A program made the position numbers and the translations under genes. Of a stretch of 22,631 nucleotides of DNA, positions 22,612 through 22,631 are shown piece after piece. Origin of the DNA: Puniceicoccales bacterium (GTDB lineage Bacteria; Verrucomicrobiota; Verrucomicrobiia; Opitutales; LL51); contig JAIRZB010000052.1 in NCBI GenBank assembly GCA_031267435.1, positions 1 to 22,631 of the forward strand, read 5' to 3'. The first letter of the stretch is position 1. Each line of letters starts with the position of its first letter. The notes under the pieces were generated by a model. The model worked only from the letters and a program-made list of their open reading frames with translations, was not told where the DNA came from and made no database searches.

Positions 22612-22631
22612 GAAAAAATGAGGGTATTTCT

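Noticed and set aside
1..22631. tRNA, rRNA, riboswitch or insertion sequence.
   Set aside because: No tRNA acceptor/anticodon arms, rRNA segments, known riboswitch cores or transposase frames were recognised on either strand. The cloverleaf at 18737 lacks tRNA consensus bases and a CCA-type acceptor.

Overview
The window is AT-rich bacterial chromosome and most likely comes from the PVC superphylum, probably Verrucomicrobiota. The evidence is a very long GreA with a large N-terminal extension (otherwise known from chlamydiae and relatives), a GldG-like gene overlapping a DUF4340-like gene, and a pseudopilin ending in a 'GDGHAKW' signature. All of this is judged by eye. Several Sec-exported proteins with eukaryote-facing folds (two kinase-like, one deaminase-like) suggest a host-associated or symbiotic lifestyle; that is inference.

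Layout. 1-1528: two leftward pseudopilin genes, each with an 8-bp tandem repeat between its start codon and its prepilin motif, separated by a tandem array of ~205-bp units. 1543-1821: a possible flgB remnant. 1887-3752: long GreA-like factor, convergent with gatC-gatA (5725 to 3973, leftward). 6067-6873: orphan ABC ATPase. 7228-11827: a tight rightward run rodZ-like, gldG-like, DUF4340-like, mnmA. A dispersed intergenic element (TTGACA followed 43 bp later by a GGGAGCAAGC-like core) lies in front of the GreA, ABC and RodZ genes and inside the left-end array.

11724-14900: a tandem segmental duplication. A leftward gene for an exported kinase-like protein, with its promoter and a piece of the mnmA 3' end, is present twice. 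Both kinases carry the same roughly 54-residue insertion between catalytic loop and DFG. 15058-17342: a CrtI/phytoene-desaturase-type flavoprotein and an orphan OmpR-type regulator. 17552-20770: dxr, then an 82-bp element that folds as a near-perfect three-armed cloverleaf, then trxB-ruvB, overlapping by 4 bp.

20786-22574: two leftward genes for exported proteins. The larger one is Ala/Pro-rich and has an HSE...CxxC set matching the zinc site of cytidine-deaminase-fold toxins. It is the strongest candidate here for an undescribed effector.

Housekeeping genes (tRNA-Gln/Asn amidation, tRNA 2-thiolation, isoprenoid synthesis, thioredoxin reduction, Holliday junction branch migration) are intact. 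The accessory layer (phase-variable pilins, duplicated kinases, putative deaminase) sits between them. Many accessory genes have TTGACA-type promoters placed so close that the start codon is at or near the predicted transcription start, suggesting leaderless or very short-leader mRNAs. No rRNA, tRNA, CRISPR array or transposase was seen.
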